Below, piece by piece: positions 1 through 5,169 of a DNA stretch of 12,718 bases. The first letter of the stretch is position 1. Each line of letters begins with the position of its first letter. This DNA is from Nitrosopumilales archaeon (lineage in GTDB: Archaea > Thermoproteota > Nitrososphaeria > Nitrososphaerales > Nitrosopumilaceae): NCBI GenBank assembly GCA_016838795.1, contig JAEHKQ010000059.1, positions 1-12,718 of the forward strand, read 5' to 3'. The notes beneath the pieces are model-generated. The model was given only the letters and a program-made list of their open reading frames with translations, did no database searches and was not told where the DNA came from. Both the position numbers and the translations under genes were made by a program.

Positions 1-227
1 ATTTTTTTGGCAGTTTCTAATTCTGCTAATCGTCCAAAAATTTTACAAAGTTTAATTTGGGCGTCAATAGGATTTTTGATTTCTTCATCCCAATATCCAA
101 AATTAAGCATATCACCAGTAGTAGCTAATCTCATTACGTCTGAGAGGGCATTATAGAGATTTACTACATCTTTTTCATTTCTACGGAAGGTCCACAAAAA
201 TAATTGAAGTGGATTAATTTTTTTCAA
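1..227 (-). CDS. Probable class I SAM-dependent methyltransferase (5' part only, runs off the left edge)
   Basis: An open frame on the minus strand enters the window at base 1 and is open for about 75 codons. It reads KKINPLQLFLWTFRRNEK, then an LYNALSDVM stretch and the motif GDMLNFGYWD. This LY..LS..M...GDMLNFGYWD pattern resembles the N-terminal cap in front of the Rossmann fold of small-molecule or lipid methyltransferases. The SAM-binding GxGxG loop would lie outside the window, so the family call is an inference. I place the start at a TTG (bases 227-225). The in-frame TGA upstream (245-243) leaves no ATG or GTG before it, and an AGGTG Shine-Dalgarno-like motif lies about seven bases upstream. 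The gene is divergent from the zinc-ribbon gene at 364. The substrate is unknown. Confidence 0.55.
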   Translation of the reverse strand, partial: MKKINPLQLFLWTFRRNEKDVVNLYNALSDVMRLATTGDMLNFGYWDEEIKNPIDAQIKLCKIFGRLAELETAKK

Positions 228-264
228 TTTTTTACACCTACGTCATGATAGAAGAAGCATTTGG

Positions 265-290
265 TTATGCATTTATGCATTGAAGCATAA
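265..290. repeat. Tandem TTATGCAT direct repeat with an inverted half-copy, between two divergent genes
   Basis: Bases 265-272 and 273-280 are two abutting perfect copies of TTATGCAT. Bases 285-290 (GCATAA) are the inverse of TTATGC. On the minus strand the same bases read ATAAATGCATAA, which could be the TATA box of the methyltransferase gene, about 47 bases before its TTG. An operator overlapping that promoter is an inference. Confidence 0.4.
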
Positions 291-333
291 TTTACCAAAA
301 TGGAATCATGAAAACAGAGGAATTTCCATAGTC

Positions 334-341
334 GATATATC
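334..341 (+). promoter_or_regulatory. TATA box of the small zinc-ribbon gene
   Basis: The palindrome GATATATC is centred about 26.5 bases before the ATG at 364. That is where an archaeal TATA box sits relative to a transcription start, so the message would be leaderless and begin at this ATG. Confidence 0.5.
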
Positions 342-363
342 AAAAACAGTCGTGTATACTATC

Positions 364-564
364 ATGATGCAAAGAAGAATTGACTCTGAAATGAATAAAG
401 AAATCCAACTTCCGTTGTCATGTCCTATATGTAAAGGTAGAATGATTCTTGTAGGATATCACGAGTCCTTACAAGTACTAAAAACGCGATGTTGGCATAC
501 CTGCAGACACTGTGGTTTTCAAAGAAGTGTAGATGAGTTCAAAAAAGCATTGTTAACAGTCTGA
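364..564 (+). CDS. Small zinc-ribbon protein of unknown function (66 aa)
   Basis: A CPIC motif and a later CRHC motif, with one more Cys three residues before the second pair (CWHTCRHC), form a rubredoxin-like zinc-ribbon knuckle. The region between them is predicted beta (MILVGYHESLQVLKTR), and the C-terminus is a short basic helix. The frame can be extended upstream to a TTG at 280. I prefer ATG 364 (or the adjacent ATG 367) because a TATA box sits at the right distance for a leaderless start and the extra N-terminal residues look like untranslated sequence. There is no signal peptide or membrane segment, so it is probably cytoplasmic. Small zinc ribbons like this are common in ammonia-oxidising archaea and could bind nucleic acid or a protein partner. 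I do not recognise a specific family. Confidence 0.7.
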   Translation: MMQRRIDSEMNKEIQLPLSCPICKGRMILVGYHESLQVLKTRCWHTCRHCGFQRSVDEFKKALLTV

Positions 565-633
565 TGTAAAATGAGTCAAATTACAGTACATGAAAGTATA
601 GTTCAAGATTCTTCAATGTTGGATATATATCAT

Positions 634-690
634 TGATACTGTTCGCAGATTATTGAAATAACATTTCATTATTAGAAATTATCAGTATCA
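634..690. repeat. 8-bp inverted repeat upstream of the ferritin promoter
   Basis: TGATACTG (634-641) and CAGTATCA (683-690) are perfect inverse copies 41 bases apart. The right copy ends about 11 bases before the ferritin TATA-like box at 702. They could be paired operator half-sites for an iron or redox regulator. Function is inferred from position only. Confidence 0.3.
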
Positions 691-701
691 GATAAGAAGA
701 A

Positions 702-709
702 TATTTAAT
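702..709 (+). promoter_or_regulatory. TATA box of the ferritin gene
   Basis: TATTTAAT is centred about 29 bases before the ATG at 735, which fits a leaderless or nearly leaderless ferritin message. It also argues against the in-frame TTG at 714, which would lie upstream of the expected transcription start. Confidence 0.5.
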
Positions 710-734
710 CAGGTTGAATGCTAGTCATTTAAGA

Positions 735-1241
735 ATGAAGATATCAAGCAGTATGATAAAGGTCTTGAATGATCAAATAGGGATGGAGGCCTTTGCCTCT
801 AATTACTATTTGGCTATGGGTTCTTGGTGTGAGATTACTGGTTATGAAGGAGCAGCAAATTTCTTCTATCAACATGTAGATGAAGAAAGGTTACACATGA
901 TGAAAATTGTTCATTATCTAAATGGAGTGGGAATTCCAGCTGTAATCCCTCTAGTCAAAGCCCCACCAAAAACTTTCAAATCTCTTGAATCAGTCTGTAA
1001 AACTGCATTAAAAAATGAACAGGCTGTCACTGCAGCCATAAACAAAATGGTCGAGATTGCACAAAAACAAAAGGACCACAGTACTTTTGGATTTCTTCAA
1101 TGGTTCGTTAATGAACAAATAGAAGAAGAAAAAGTATTCGAAACCATCCTACAAAAGTTTGATCTAATTGGAAGAGATAAACTAGCAATTAATGAAATTG
1201 ACAAATCCTTGGCTAGCATGATCACTACAAATGCAAACTAG
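735..1241 (+). CDS. ftnA: Ferritin (non-haem, FtnA-like iron storage protein, 168 aa)
   Basis: Ferritins form a hollow 24-subunit shell in the cytoplasm, oxidise Fe(II) at a di-iron centre and store it as a ferric mineral. The whole four-helix fold aligns by eye with E. coli FtnA with a one-residue offset. The ferroxidase ligands are present: Glu18, Glu51 and His54 (in DEERLHMM), Glu95 (KNEQAV) and Gln128 with Glu131 (FVNEQIEEE). The family signature FLQWFVNEQ-EEE is intact, and the length is normal for FtnA. There is no haem-ligating Met in a bacterioferritin context. The start is ATG 735 rather than TTG 714 because of the TATA box at 702-709. The gene is monocistronic and convergent with the cold-shock gene. 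An iron-responsive operator may lie at 634-690. Confidence 0.9.
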   Translation: MKISSSMIKVLNDQIGMEAFASNYYLAMGSWCEITGYEGAANFFYQHVDEERLHMMKIVHYLNGVGIPAVIPLVKAPPKTFKSLESVCKTALKNEQAVTAAINKMVEIAQKQKDHSTFGFLQWFVNEQIEEEKVFETILQKFDLIGRDKLAINEIDKSLASMITTNAN

Positions 1242-1267
1242 AAAATAGTTAGTACAAACTGTATTTG

Positions 1268-1294
1268 AAAAAAGAGGTTTTAGTCTAAGAAAAA
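1268..1294 (-). terminator. Oligo-T tracts downstream of the cold-shock gene
   Basis: Read on the minus strand, a T5 run (1294-1290) and a T6 run (1273-1268) follow the stop codon of the cold-shock gene at 1329. Archaeal RNA polymerase terminates at such runs without a hairpin. They lie in the 87-base gap between convergent genes. Confidence 0.35.
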
Positions 1295-1328
1295 CAGAGT
1301 GATCTTAAATCTACAATCCTGAGAATAT

Positions 1329-1520
1329 TTATTCTACCTTTTTTACATTTACAGCATTTGGTCCTTTTTGGCCTTCACCAATTTCGAACTCGACTTTATC
1401 GCCATCTCGCAAAAATCCATCGATATTTGATTTGTGTACAAACAGATCATCACCAGATTCTCGTTCGATAAAACCATAGCCCTTAGTACGGTTGTACCAT
1501 TTTACGGTGCCTTGTTCCAT
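1329..1520 (-). CDS. cspA: Cold-shock-domain protein (CspA type, 63 aa)
   Basis: This is a complete single-domain OB-fold RNA/ssDNA-binding protein. It carries RNP1 as KGYGFIER (residues 13-20) and RNP2 as DLFVHKSNI (25-33), preceded by the typical GTVKWYN start and ending in GPNAVNVKKVE. Proteins of this family act as RNA chaperones in the cytoplasm that melt secondary structure in mRNA. They are widespread in bacteria but patchy in archaea; mesophilic Nitrososphaerota are one archaeal group that has them. The gene is alone, divergent from the cupredoxin gene, and has a good TATA box (1546-1553) that predicts an almost leaderless message. Base composition is slightly less AT-rich than its surroundings, in line with a highly expressed gene or older transfer from bacteria. 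Confidence 0.95.
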   Translation of the reverse strand: MEQGTVKWYNRTKGYGFIERESGDDLFVHKSNIDGFLRDGDKVEFEIGEGQKGPNAVNVKKVE

Positions 1521-1545
1521 GTTACTGATGCAAGTTACTAAGTGG

Positions 1546-1553
1546 AATATATT
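1546..1553 (-). promoter_or_regulatory. TATA box of the cold-shock gene
   Basis: The palindromic AATATATT is centred about 29 bases upstream of the minus-strand ATG at 1520. This predicts a leader of zero to four bases. Confidence 0.5.
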
Positions 1554-1610
1554 AACGTAGATTATGATGTCTTATTATCAGTACATCCATCAGCTAGTTT
1601 CGATCATTTT

Positions 1611-1620
1611 TTTATCTTAA
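1611..1620 (+). promoter_or_regulatory. Putative TATA box of the cupredoxin gene
   Basis: TTTATCTTAA is centred about 30 bases before ATG 1646, so transcription would begin just before this ATG. The in-frame TTG at 1625 lies upstream of the predicted transcription start. Confidence 0.4.
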
Positions 1621-1645
1621 AATATTGGCGATTCAGCCAAGAATT

Positions 1646-2236
1646 ATGAAAATTGTGTATCCCATTATTGGAGTTACAGCATTTTTAGCACTTATTGTAT
1701 TTGCCTTAATTGCAGTTTCACCAGATGCTATTCCAGAACCACGATCATTAGAATCTGAATCCGTGATAGAATCAATAACACCTGCTCCAGAACCTGAAAA
1801 AAATGTTCCTGAATTGATTGTAAAAGAATCAGAAACTGAACAACAAGAATTTACTTTGTTATTAGAAGAACGAGTTCCAGTTGTTGAAAGTCAACAGCCT
1901 TTGGATGAGATTTCAATGGAATCAGAAACATTACCTGAAATAATTGAGGTGAATATACCAGAAGGAGCTGGTGTTCCAGGTTGTGAGGAAACAAATGAGT
2001 GCTATATTCCATATGAGATTGTAATTGCGGTAGGAGGGCAAGTAATTTGGAACAATGTAGATACTGCAGCTCATACAGTTACAAGTGGAAATCCTGCAGA
2101 TGGAGCAGATGGAAAATTTGATAGCAGCATTTTCATGTCTGGAACAACCTTTTCCAATACATTTGATGAAGTTGGTGAATATGAGTACTTTTGTGTGGTT
2201 CATCCTTGGATGAATGGAATTGTTCAAGTTTCGTAG
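1646..2236 (+). CDS. Membrane-anchored blue-copper protein (plastocyanin-like cupredoxin, 196 aa)
   Basis: Residues 1-25 form a hydrophobic signal anchor (MKIVYPIIGVTAFLALIVFA). A linker of about 80 residues rich in Glu, Pro, Ser and Val follows, then a C-terminal type I copper domain from about residue 105. The copper ligands are visible as His143 (AAHTVTSG), Cys183, His186 and Met189 (CVVHPWM). A CEETNEC pair at the start of the domain may form a disulfide. The expected role is single-electron transfer on the outer face of the cytoplasmic membrane. Ammonia-oxidising archaea use many such cupredoxins in place of cytochromes c, and similar domains occur as partners or subunits of their oxidases. 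The start at ATG 1646 rather than TTG 1625 follows from the promoter. No operon partner is present, so the redox partner cannot be named. Confidence 0.9.
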   Translation: MKIVYPIIGVTAFLALIVFALIAVSPDAIPEPRSLESESVIESITPAPEPEKNVPELIVKESETEQQEFTLLLEERVPVVESQQPLDEISMESETLPEIIEVNIPEGAGVPGCEETNECYIPYEIVIAVGGQVIWNNVDTAAHTVTSGNPADGADGKFDSSIFMSGTTFSNTFDEVGEYEYFCVVHPWMNGIVQVS

Positions 2237-2266
2237 ATAAAGAAAAGTAACAATTCGAGGCAAGAA

Positions 2267-2281
2267 TTTTTTCGTATTTTT
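2267..2281 (+). terminator. Oligo-T terminator after the cupredoxin gene
   Basis: A T6 run (2267-2272) and a T5 run (2277-2281) lie about 30-45 bases beyond the stop codon of the cupredoxin gene, with no strong hairpin. This is the usual form of an archaeal intrinsic terminator. Confidence 0.4.
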
Positions 2282-2349
2282 CCATTTTGGAACTGATTTA
2301 TTACAAAAAATTCCCACGTACTTATGGTCTTTTTCAACATAATATGGGT

Positions 2350-2436
2350 ATGATTGGAAGCCGAACCAGAATGTATGTGCCTATCAGACCATGGAGGAGA
2401 TCAGAAGATGAAGAAGAGAGTAACAATATCGCTTGA
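2350..2436 (+). CDS. Possible 28-aa leader ORF overlapping the RHH gene
   Basis: A short frame starts at ATG 2350 (or ATG 2344 in the same frame) and ends at TGA 2436, 29 bases inside the next gene in another frame. It encodes a basic N-terminal half with MYVPIRPWRR and an acidic SEDEEE tail. A weak TATA-like element (TACTTATG, 2318-2325) is about 28 bases before ATG 2350, which would make it leaderless. The Shine-Dalgarno motif of the RHH gene lies inside it, so translation could be coupled. It is too short to judge as a protein and may be plain 5' leader. Confidence 0.25.
   Translation: MIGSRTRMYVPIRPWRRSEDEEESNNIA
2393..2399 (+). promoter_or_regulatory. Strong Shine-Dalgarno site that sets the RHH start
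   Basis: GGAGGAG lies 8 bases before ATG 2408. It is the strongest ribosome-binding motif in the left third of the window, where the other plus-strand genes look leaderless. It decides the start against the in-frame TTG at 2354. Confidence 0.55.
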
Positions 2437-2602
2437 TGAGAAACTTATCTGGATGTTAAGAAATAAACAGACAGAAATGATGTTGGATACAAACAGGCAG
2501 ATTAGTATTTCAGCTGTTGTGAACAATCTACTTTTCAAAGTTCTCAAAGTAGATGAAATGATCAGTGGGAAATTAGATTCTGTGTTTGTTGATCGAAATT
2601 AA
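2408..2602 (+). CDS. Small ribbon-helix-helix protein (putative DNA-binding regulator, 64 aa)
   Basis: The N-terminus MKKRVTISLDEKLIWMLRN is a typical RHH (MetJ/Arc/CopG) beginning: a short beta strand with alternating basic and hydroxyl residues, followed by helix A starting at Asp-Glu-Lys. A second helix, SISAVVNNLLFKVLK (about 33-47), begins after a polar turn, as in the family. Dimers of such proteins place the strand in the DNA major groove. There is a short tail after the fold. The start at ATG 2408 is set by the GGAGGAG motif; the longer frame from TTG 2354 would add a Cys-rich, unlikely N-terminus. There is no toxin gene beside it, so an antitoxin role is not supported; an autonomous repressor is more likely. 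The target is unknown. An overlapping short ORF covers its start. Confidence 0.65.
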   Translation: MKKRVTISLDEKLIWMLRNKQTEMMLDTNRQISISAVVNNLLFKVLKVDEMISGKLDSVFVDRN

Positions 2603-2652
2603 TAATTATTTTCCTTAGATCAGGAAGATTCAGTATCAATTATTAGAATTCA

Positions 2653-2811
2653 TTATTTGTTGATGCGTCTTGTAGCACCGCATTCTTTACATCTGAGTCG
2701 TGTTTTTTCCATGAATGTGAAGATGCTACCACAATCAATACAAATTCGAACACCCTCATTAATGGTTTTTTTGGTTAGTTTTTTTACTAGTTTACTTTTT
2801 AGTTTATTCAT
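2653..2811 (-). CDS. Tiny zinc-ribbon protein (52 aa)
   Basis: The minus-strand frame from ATG 2811 to TAA 2653 encodes a Lys-rich N-terminus (MNKLKSKLVKKLTKKT) followed by a compact zinc ribbon. The ribbon has CIDCG (cysteines about residues 24 and 27) and CKECGA (about 41 and 44), 13 residues apart, with RLR before the second pair and ATRRINK after it. The CxxCG...CxxCGA pattern matches small archaeal zinc ribbons of the kind found in ribosomal or transcription-associated proteins. The strong positive charge suggests nucleic-acid binding. The family is not recognised. The intact pair of knuckles in an open frame that starts with ATG makes a real gene likely. It stands alone between a plus-strand regulator and the end of the Ig-repeat gene. 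Confidence 0.7.
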   Translation of the reverse strand: MNKLKSKLVKKLTKKTINEGVRICIDCGSIFTFMEKTRLRCKECGATRRINK

Positions 2812-2920
2812 TTCTGTAATTCTTTGAAATTTTTATCGTTAAAGTCCCAAATAAAAACCAGTGTGAAATGAGCTTTGAGTAAGTACTATATTTTGGTGTA
2901 TTAATAATTTCTATCAAATA

Positions 2921-2948
2921 TGATTGTAAAGTAAAAAAATCACAATCA
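2921..2948 (-). terminator. Possible terminator beyond the Ig-repeat gene
   Basis: TGATTGT (2921-2927) and ACAATCA (2942-2948) are perfect inverse 7-mers flanking a run that reads T7 on the minus strand (2939-2933). This lies about 50-80 bases past the stop of the minus-strand gene ending at 3001. The T-run is the more persuasive part; the stem is weak. Confidence 0.35.
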
Positions 2949-3000
2949 AGATCTGACATTTACAAAATTAATACTTAAAAATTCTAAAATATTTAAAAAA

Positions 3001-5118
3001 TTACAAAGCAAATGAAGTACTTGCTGTGTTGCCATTTAAGTCGTCAACTGTTACAGAGTAAGTTCCAGATACGGCATCTTTTGGAATTTCCCATAACAGA
3101 CTAAATTCTCCATCTTTTGTTGTGATAATTTGTGATTCCCAAATATTTTGTCCTTCTGGATCACTAACAGTGATTTTGAAGGAGTGTTCAATGGCCCCAA
3201 CGCCATCTATTGTCACAAATTTTCCAGTTTGGGTAGAATAGATGTCAGCTGCGCTGACCCAAATTTCTTCTTGTTCTAGAGTAACTTGAAATTCAATAGT
3301 TGTAGAATAAGAACCACTTTCAGCTCGCAAAATCCATCTACCAAATGGGGCATCAAATGGGATCCAAATATTTTCCAAAAACAAGTCACCCTGTGAATTT
3401 GTGAATGATTCATTCTTTTTTATTAAATTACCTTCAGGATCAATTAAGAACAAATCGACTGCTGAATTTGGTACAGATTTTCCCAGGACTAATATGGATT
3501 GACCGGGACTGTAAACTTTTTTTGCTATTTCTAAATCAATTTCAAGAAAGCTTGGTTGTAATCCAACTGTAAATACTTCTGTTGTTTGATGATCACTCGT
3601 AGAGATAACGGCATTATAAATTCCTGGGAGGAGTTCTAAGTTTAAGTGATAGTTTTTCTTTCCATCAGATCCAAGTGTTATAGTTTCCTTAAACTTTTCA
3701 AAGCTGTTTTGATCTTCAATTAAAAATTCTAAAGTTTCTGAAGGTTGTCCAATTAGAGCAATCAAGGCTGATTCTCCTATTTTATAATTTACTTTATCCA
3801 TTTTTGAAGAAAGTTCATTTTTTGGAAATTCACCTAAACCTACAGTGACAATTTCTACTTCATTACTTTGAAATGCAAATAAAGTATAGGTTCCAGCAAT
3901 ACTTGTAGATTGAGTTTGATATTTTATTTCAAAATGATCGGAATCTAATACCTTAAAATTATCTGATAGAATAGTGCGTCCCTGAGGATCCTCTAAACTA
4001 ATTTTAATATTTTCATTTAGATTAGCTGTTGCGTTGAATTTTAGTACCTCGCCAAATGTAAATTTCTGTTTAGATGGAAAAATCTGGATCTTTTTTGCAA
4101 AATCTACACTCCAGTTTTTTATAATTGTGTTAATTCCATCATTAATTTCTATTGTGTATTCACCAAGTGGAGTATCAAGTGGAATAATTAGGGAATAATG
4201 CCAATTTCCTTTAGAATCTACATTTGTGGTATCAGTTAAGAAAAATTCACCTAATGAATTCTTTATACTTAAGACAATTGTACTATTAGGTTTAGCCGTT
4301 CCAGAAATTTCAAGTTTTTCGTCTCTGTAAAATTGATCAGAAATTAGTGAAGCTGTTAGATGAGAGATTTCTGAAATTGAAATTTTTTCTTTTGCTTCAT
4401 TTAATTGAAGGTTTATTGTTTTGTCTTTTCCTTGCTGATCTTTAACAATGAAATTTATTCGTTCAGGGTTTTGATTTTGTGAGATTTTTGTTGTTAACAT
4501 AAAATGTCCGTTTTCATCAGTTTGGAAAGATTTGAGTTTATTTTCATTTAAAAATAATTCAAGATTCGAATTTGGTACAAAACTATCACCAGTAACACGT
4601 ATTGTTGATCCAACACTTGGTTTTTCTGGAATTATTCTAAAATTGGATTCAGGAAGAATTCCTGATGAAAGAGTAGTTGAAATTGGTTCTTCAACATTTG
4701 TAGGTATTTGTGGTTCTGGCAATGCTTTACCACTGATAATTAGGTTTCCTTCTTGATCTATTCCCTTCCAGTTGATGTCTGGTTTTGGTTTATCAGTTTT
4801 GATTCCAAACTTTACTTTTTCGCCTGACTTAAGTGGCTCAATAGCGGTGAAAATAAGAACCTGTTCAGGTGTTTTTTGGGCTGACCAGCCAGTTTCAGAT
4901 TTGAATGATTTGACTAAAAAATCTGTAAACCAAATCCTAAATGATTTAAGATCTTCAGTACCTTGGTTTGTAAATTGAATAATTGTTGTGTTTTCAAAAG
5001 AAAAAATTTTTGAAGAAATTTCTTTATCTTCAGCAAAAACTGGATCAAAATTAAAACTAAGAATTAGAGCAGACATCAAAAAGACAGATAAAAAAAAATA
5101 CCGGAGTGATCTATTCAT
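3001..5118 (-). CDS. Large secreted protein with an array of Ig-like repeats (705 aa)
   Basis: The N-terminus is a Sec signal peptide: a basic region MNRSLRYFF, a hydrophobic core up to about residue 24, and a probable cut after VFA (residue 29). A distinct domain (about 30-136) follows, then a Pro/Ser/Thr linker. After that come six tandem beta-sandwich modules of about 85-95 residues. Modules repeat the pattern of an 'SxGxxxxVxGxxxPNS' opening, a 'DPxG' turn and a 'DxxGxWxxxLxIPxDxPxGxYxLxVxDG' close, which resembles MG2 or bacterial Ig-like domains. No C-terminal membrane segment, PGF-type signal or protease motif is visible, so it is released or held by partners. Start ATG 5118 is chosen over TTG 5142 because the signal peptide then has normal length. 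It lies 51 bases after the aIF5B stop; co-transcription is possible but not shown. A role in adhesion or cell-surface structure is inferred. Confidence 0.75.
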   Translation of the reverse strand: MNRSLRYFFLSVFLMSALILSFNFDPVFAEDKEISSKIFSFENTTIIQFTNQGTEDLKSFRIWFTDFLVKSFKSETGWSAQKTPEQVLIFTAIEPLKSGEKVKFGIKTDKPKPDINWKGIDQEGNLIISGKALPEPQIPTNVEEPISTTLSSGILPESNFRIIPEKPSVGSTIRVTGDSFVPNSNLELFLNENKLKSFQTDENGHFMLTTKISQNQNPERINFIVKDQQGKDKTINLQLNEAKEKISISEISHLTASLISDQFYRDEKLEISGTAKPNSTIVLSIKNSLGEFFLTDTTNVDSKGNWHYSLIIPLDTPLGEYTIEINDGINTIIKNWSVDFAKKIQIFPSKQKFTFGEVLKFNATANLNENIKISLEDPQGRTILSDNFKVLDSDHFEIKYQTQSTSIAGTYTLFAFQSNEVEIVTVGLGEFPKNELSSKMDKVNYKIGESALIALIGQPSETLEFLIEDQNSFEKFKETITLGSDGKKNYHLNLELLPGIYNAVISTSDHQTTEVFTVGLQPSFLEIDLEIAKKVYSPGQSILVLGKSVPNSAVDLFLIDPEGNLIKKNESFTNSQGDLFLENIWIPFDAPFGRWILRAESGSYSTTIEFQVTLEQEEIWVSAADIYSTQTGKFVTIDGVGAIEHSFKITVSDPEGQNIWESQIITTKDGEFSLLWEIPKDAVSGTYSVTVDDLNGNTASTSFAL

Positions 5119-5169
5119 ATACTTTCCTAGCTTGTTTCTCAAATTTATCTTTGAAAAATTTCACCAAGA

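Noticed and set aside
280..363. Upstream extension of the small zinc-ribbon frame from TTG 280
   Set aside because: The TATA box at 334-341 places transcription start at 364, so the extension would be untranscribed; it also adds a low-quality N-terminus.
622..631. Palindrome GATATATATC as a promoter
   Set aside because: No gene or RNA start fits about 27 bases downstream; TTG 653 leads only to a two-codon frame. It could be spare AT-rich DNA.
571..636. 21-codon ATG ORF just after the small zinc-ribbon gene
   Set aside because: It is too short, has no clear ribosome site or protein motif, and runs into the ferritin upstream repeat.
1931..2317. Long minus-strand frame opposite the cupredoxin gene
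   Set aside because: It is a shadow of the cupredoxin reading frame, with odd composition and no promoter.
2408..2602. RHH gene as the antitoxin of a toxin-antitoxin pair
   Set aside because: There is no adjacent toxin ORF; the next ORF downstream is on the opposite strand and is a zinc ribbon.
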